NCBI GenBank assembly: GCA_026261815.1
Contig: JAMPIT010000481.1
Coordinates: 2,658,501 to 2,722,500, forward strand
Reading direction: 5' to 3'
Length of the DNA: 64,000 nt
From: Monarcha castaneiventris obscurior
Taxonomy: Eukaryota; Chordata; Aves; Passeriformes; Monarchidae
A program made the translations under genes and the position numbers. How positions within the stretch are numbered: the stretch's first letter is position 1; each line of letters begins with the position of its first letter. Under the pieces are notes generated by a model, which worked only from the letters and a program-made list of their open reading frames with translations, had not been told where the DNA came from and did no database searches. Shown here piece by piece: positions 59,601-64,000 of this stretch.

Positions 59601-62600
59601 CTCCAGGTCTGTGTATATTATGTAAAACAGATGAATGCATTTCCTATTTTAACCATGGAGATCATGTCTGCACTGACAGGCGCCGGGATCACTAACAGTG
59701 CACTGTGTGCAACAGTGAAAGCCCACGGAATGCTCAGAATCGGGCTCAGCTCTCCAAATGCAGAACCAGATGAAAAGCTGCAAATCAACTTCTCTTTGTT
59801 GCAAAAGTTTCTTTTTCTCTCCTGCAGAAGCAGCTGGAAATCGCTGTTTAACCAGTGCCTTTCATTGGAAATGATGGAGCAGAGCTCCAGACTTGGTGCA
59901 ACACCAGAAACAAACACACTGGAGATGTTTTGGCCACTAAAATGCCTCTAACCCCAGTGTAACTTTCGGCCAGCTACCACATCAAACCTGTGATTCCTTT
60001 CTCCCAAGACAATTTTGTCTTGTAGCACTGTCAGCAAACTGCTCCAGCACTGCTTGAAAAGATTCCAGCCCAAATTACAGTAGTGAAAGCCTGTTCTGGC
60101 CTCTTCCCTTACTGTTTTTTTTCTAGAATATTTACATTTCATACTATTCCCCACCCAGTCTTAGCCATAGTTCCCAGAATGCAGGAAAACAGACTTTCCT
60201 TCCTGCAATCCTAAATGCCTTCATTAGGGAGACTTAATGTTGAAGTGTTTTGGAAGGCAGATGCTCTGGATTTAAAAGAAACAGGAGAGGACTCAGGGAA
60301 CAGCTGCATTGCTCTCAGCTTCCAGAGAGCCATATTTCAGAATGGTTTTCTACATTATTTTGTCAGTGGGAACATATTATTACCATCTAAATTTAAAAAC
60401 ACTGGCTTTCCTGCACGAAGGCAAAGCAGACTTGAAACCACAATGACTGTTCTGTGCAAGTATTCTGTGCCAATGATGCAGAAAATGAGATCCAAGTGAA
60501 AAACAAAGTGGTTTAGAAGGTCTTTGCTTGCAAGGTGTCTGTACAGAACTGGCCAAAAACCACTGGTACAGGAATTCTTGTACACTTTAATCACTATTCA
60601 CAGTTCTTTGTTGAAATTTCATTCCATGGATGCTTCAGCTCTTCACTGACTGCTCAAAAATACTAATGAACGCTATTGTATTACATTTGTAATACATTGA
60701 AATGCTGGAAATTAAACCCATGTTCCAATTACAATTTTTCAGTTCTAAAGGAAAATCTTTTTCAAGTAAACTGAGCACTGTCTGTTTCTGTAGACACTAG
60801 ATCATGTAATTCCTGAAAGAGTGCTCTGGCAAAAATTCCACCTTGGAGCCCTGAGCACACCTCCTACTAGGGAACCCAGGGAGAAAATCTAAACATATTT
60901 TCAATAAAATCTTATAAATTTAAAGTAAATCGCAGTCTTTTTTTGCCCCAGGAAATAGATATTAACAGTTTTTCTCTTATTGAGTCTTCTTATGCATCAT
61001 CTACAGCCTCCCACGTTTATTTTCCAGAATAGTTTAGTCAGTGACTAAAGGATCCACTGCAGCTCAGGTAAATTGCTTCTTCTGAAAAGAAGTGCACTAA
61101 TCATATGGATAATATAAAATTGATTTGGCTTAATTCGATGAACATATGTAAAAAGAAGCTTTCAGTCATAAATAGGACTTCAGTGGACAGCCCATTGTTT
61201 ATTCCCTAAGGGATACTTTAGGGAACAAGTTTAATGAAGTACTGCTTCAACAACTTATTATCACTGGGAGTCTTTTAATTAATGTCCATGGCATAACCTA
61301 GGTCAAAAATTTTGTATAGGGAAAAGTGGAAGATAAAGTCAAACAAAGCAAAGGACAAACATCTTTGTATTTAAAAGCCTGATTTCTTGGTTGTATTGAA
61401 GTGATCAGTTAATTAAAAAAAAATACAATGTCCATCTCTCACCATTCTGTGCACAGACATCAGCCCTTCTGCTTACCGAAGTTCTGGAAAAATCTGTGAT
61501 AACCAAAGGCCTAACTTTAAGTGTAAATAAAAATATTAAGCAAAATCTCTATTAAAAATTAAAGATTCTTAAAGCAAAGTTCCCAAATATGTGCTTAAAC
61601 TTACTCAGTCTTTACAAGGTTAATAGGATTCATCTGTCAGGGAGATGCCTTATGCCAAACAGGCTTCTTTGAGATTCAAATCCATATTTGCTAAGCTTCT
61701 AAATACTTGAAATTTAGGCACACAAGTTTGAAAATCTGGCAAAAGCTTCTTAAACGCAAGTGAAAAATAAACAGCTCTTTCCTGGTGCAGAAGTTCCTAT
61801 GAATCATCACTCTTCAGGCCCAGAGAAGTGGCTGTTACCCAAAGCAGGAGCTGCATCACGGCCCCACAGGCAATGCTGGGGGGCCCCCGAGGCTTCAGCA
61901 ACCAAGGCAAGAGGAAACTTTGGATACAGGACTAACAAAGGAATAAACATATTGAGGAAGCTGCTGCTTTGTACTCTTGCTGGTGGGCAAAATTCCCCAA
62001 AAGCTCAGAACAGCCTAACTTCAGATTTGTCAATGCCATAAATAAAACTTTTCCTCCTTACCAGACTCAATCTTCCCATTTTGCATGAGACTCAGAACTC
62101 TCATTTTTATACTTCATGTATGAAGCACCTCTGGCTACTCACACTGCAGGAATAAATAATCTCTGCAGTGAATACAGCCTTTTTAAAAGTATCTCTTCTA
62201 GAATCTGAGCTCCATTCATACCCTTGGTATTTTCCATGGACTGGAATTCTCCGTTTCTTAGTGGAAACTACGTTTCAGTGAAGCTTTCCTCAGCAAACAT
62301 GCTTCAAGTATGTGAACTTTGTCAAGCATCCTGAAGGTCTTCTGCTAAATTCTGTGCATGTGGCAATAGTTTTGGATATAATAGTTTACATTTCAGCTGC
62401 CAATGCATTTCTGTGTTAGAAGACATTCATTTATTTATGAGATTCATAGATCTTCGGATTATAGCTAAAATATAAGACTTTGCTGGTAATAAATTGTGTC
62501 TCCTTTCACTGAAGCTGGGCAATATTCCATCTTCTAATGCTTTATTGTGCAACTTCTTAAAAAGTCTTCCAGTAAAAAGAGATTAAATTGTCAAAGTTAC

Positions 62601-63688
62601 CAGGTAATGGCCAGAGCAGTGACAGAACACAAACTTAGCACACAAAGCATATGTGGATATTGAAAATCTTGTTTCCTCATTGAGGAAGGGGTCACTGGGT
62701 GCAAATTGGGTAGGTCACCTCTTGAAAATCCGAAGTGTTTTACTTCTGATTCCTCTTTTCCAAGAAAAAAATGATAATGAGAAAGTCTGTCTGTGTATCA
62801 GAATACAGAGTGCTAATTTTAGAACTCTTCAAATAGAATCAGAAGACTCTTTGAGACACTCACAGTGAATAAAAATTGGTATTTGAGGAATCCTTCTTAA
62901 CAGGTTTTAAATTAGGTGAAATTAGGACTACAACATTCAGTATTTCTTAAGTAGTCATAAATTGTGTTTGGACTCAGTTTTGAGACTTCTTTCTATCAGG
63001 TTTCATGAATACTTATAGCAGAAGCATACTCATAAAAATTGGAAACAGCTACTCTTTAAAGCAAAAACTTTAAGATTAGATTTAGAAATACTGTAGAATG
63101 AGGCATTTGTTCTCTTGTTGTCATGATCCCAAAGAAATTTCTCTTATTTTAAAGTCTTTTTCATTTGAATACACTTAACATGCTTGGAGTACTTTGTTAC
63201 TACTGCAGTAATTAACATTTGTAACCTTTGCTGATTTGGAATTAATGTTATATTTAGTAGAAAAAGAGAGACCAGAGATTCCTATCTATTCCTGGAAGTA
63301 TCTTTAAAATGTCCTAAGAATTATACTCAAAAGCTAGAAAATTCATGCACTACTATCACTGTGTGTCTTGATCAGTCTTAATTAGTATATTTGGGGGGTT
63401 TAAATGTGGCAATAAGTTCCTTTCATTTTCTCAATAAGGCATTTTTTCAATTTTTATTTTTATCATCTGTCACAGAAATCTGTTGTATGTGTAAGCAATT
63501 TAATGGTTCACTGAAAGGTTGTTATGCAACTGAGTTGTATAAAACCCTGTCCAAGCCCAGAAATTACTGTAAGGGGGAAACAGTGAACTGATGAAGGGCT
63601 GAGAATTTAAATATGTTTCCTGTTGGTATTTCTGTCTTTTGTCAGTGGGTTTGTAGAGCTCCTGTGAGGGCAAGAGGGAAGAGATTAC

Positions 63689-63746
63689 CTGATGCTGGGA
63701 TCCCAGGGATAAAAAGCTGCTTCCCTGGGCAAGAGTCTGGAGCCAT
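63689..63746 (-). other. Possible alternative coding first exon of PHACTR3 (speculative)
   Basis: A minus-strand ATG at 63746-63744 opens MAPDSCPGKQLFIPGIPAS plus one base, followed by a GTAATC donor at 63688. The one leftover G is the phase needed to join the exon at 34462 and create the Asp of DEMEQ. An ATTGG (inverted CCAAT) lies a few bases upstream of the ATG. A phase match has a one-in-three chance of occurring at random and the donor is only fair. I know of no matching isoform. Confidence 0.13.
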
Positions 63747-64000
63747 AACGTAGCCAATGGGGAGGGAGCCTGTAGTGCCAGATCTGCTCTGCACAGGTCT
63801 GAAGTGATCCTTCCAACACAGAGTTTTCCAAACAGAAGCCACTCAGTGCAGTGCTGAGCTATTATTAAAATCATTAAGCCTGGACTTATCAGTGCAGGTG
63901 ATGAATGATTAAATGCATCATTCCAACTGCACCGGGGTCAGGATTCGAGGGCTTTCTATCAATACATGTTTATAATCCTGTAAATGAATACAGTGGATGG

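Larger units (their letters stand above)
34463..64000. other. Upstream PHACTR3 intron and/or 5' flank, no confident exon
   Basis: This 29.5-kb stretch lies upstream of the first recognised PHACTR3 exon. I searched both strands for the human-type N-terminal PHACTR3 exon and for endothelin-3, the neighbouring gene in mammals, and found neither. It contains a solo LTR (45825-46261), simple repeats (for example 42033-42051) and several very AT-rich stretches (46900-47240, 55560-57000, 60900-63500) that may include conserved noncoding elements. Two weak candidates for alternative first exons are listed separately. The long open frames here (for example 41579-42193 and 59421-59951) lack coding signs. 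Confidence 0.55.

Noticed and set aside
59421..59951. Plus-strand frame containing VCVYYVK, briefly considered as endothelin-3 (the mammalian neighbour of PHACTR3)
   Set aside because: The endothelin cysteine pattern and dibasic processing sites are missing, so this is not EDN3.
1..64000. tRNA, rRNA or microRNA genes
   Set aside because: Reading both strands by eye I saw no tRNA A/B box pair with a matching cloverleaf, no rRNA segment, and no hairpin convincing as a microRNA; a covariance-model search would be needed to be certain.

Overview
This window is vertebrate nuclear DNA and most likely comes from a bird. The evidence is two 5'-truncated CR1 LINE copies with the typical avian 3' end, two solo endogenous-retrovirus LTRs, long AT-rich noncoding stretches, and one multi-exon protein gene whose translated exons closely match a known vertebrate protein. 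A passerine is possible but cannot be shown from the sequence alone.

The only protein gene I can support is PHACTR3 (phosphatase and actin regulator 3, also called scapinin), on the minus strand. Seven consecutive internal coding exons are present, read from high to low coordinates: 34462-34301, 33443-33366, 28994-28812, 24290-24087, 20292-20118, 19188-18941 and 14864-14711. Every junction has AG/GT borders and the codon phases chain without a break. The exons give 1,204 nt of coding sequence, about 399 codons from the in-frame ATG at 34457. They cover the N-terminal nuclear-localisation and RPEL-N region, the variable middle, the conserved central block and the first C-terminal RPEL repeat. 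The exons for the remaining C-terminal RPEL repeats and the PP1-binding tail were not found and should lie to the left of position 1. The exon at 34462 starts in phase 1, so at least one upstream exon joins it in some isoforms.

By region: 1-14710 is intron with one CR1 copy and simple repeats. 14711-34462 is the exon-bearing part of PHACTR3; its introns hold a solo LTR (17324-17796), a second CR1 copy (25500-25995), a 20-bp tandem duplication (25181-25222) and a 12-bp minisatellite (31055-31383). 34463-64000 is 5' intron and/or upstream flank with no confident exon. It contains a second solo LTR (45825-46261) with a visible octamer-plus-TATA promoter, and two speculative alternative first exons near 59439 and 63689-63746.

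No novel multi-gene system was seen. The most interesting items are the two LTRs with matching 7-bp terminal inverted repeats and 4-bp target-site duplications, the coding-compatible minisatellite, a possible triple-acceptor choice at one PHACTR3 exon, and the possible alternative promoters.
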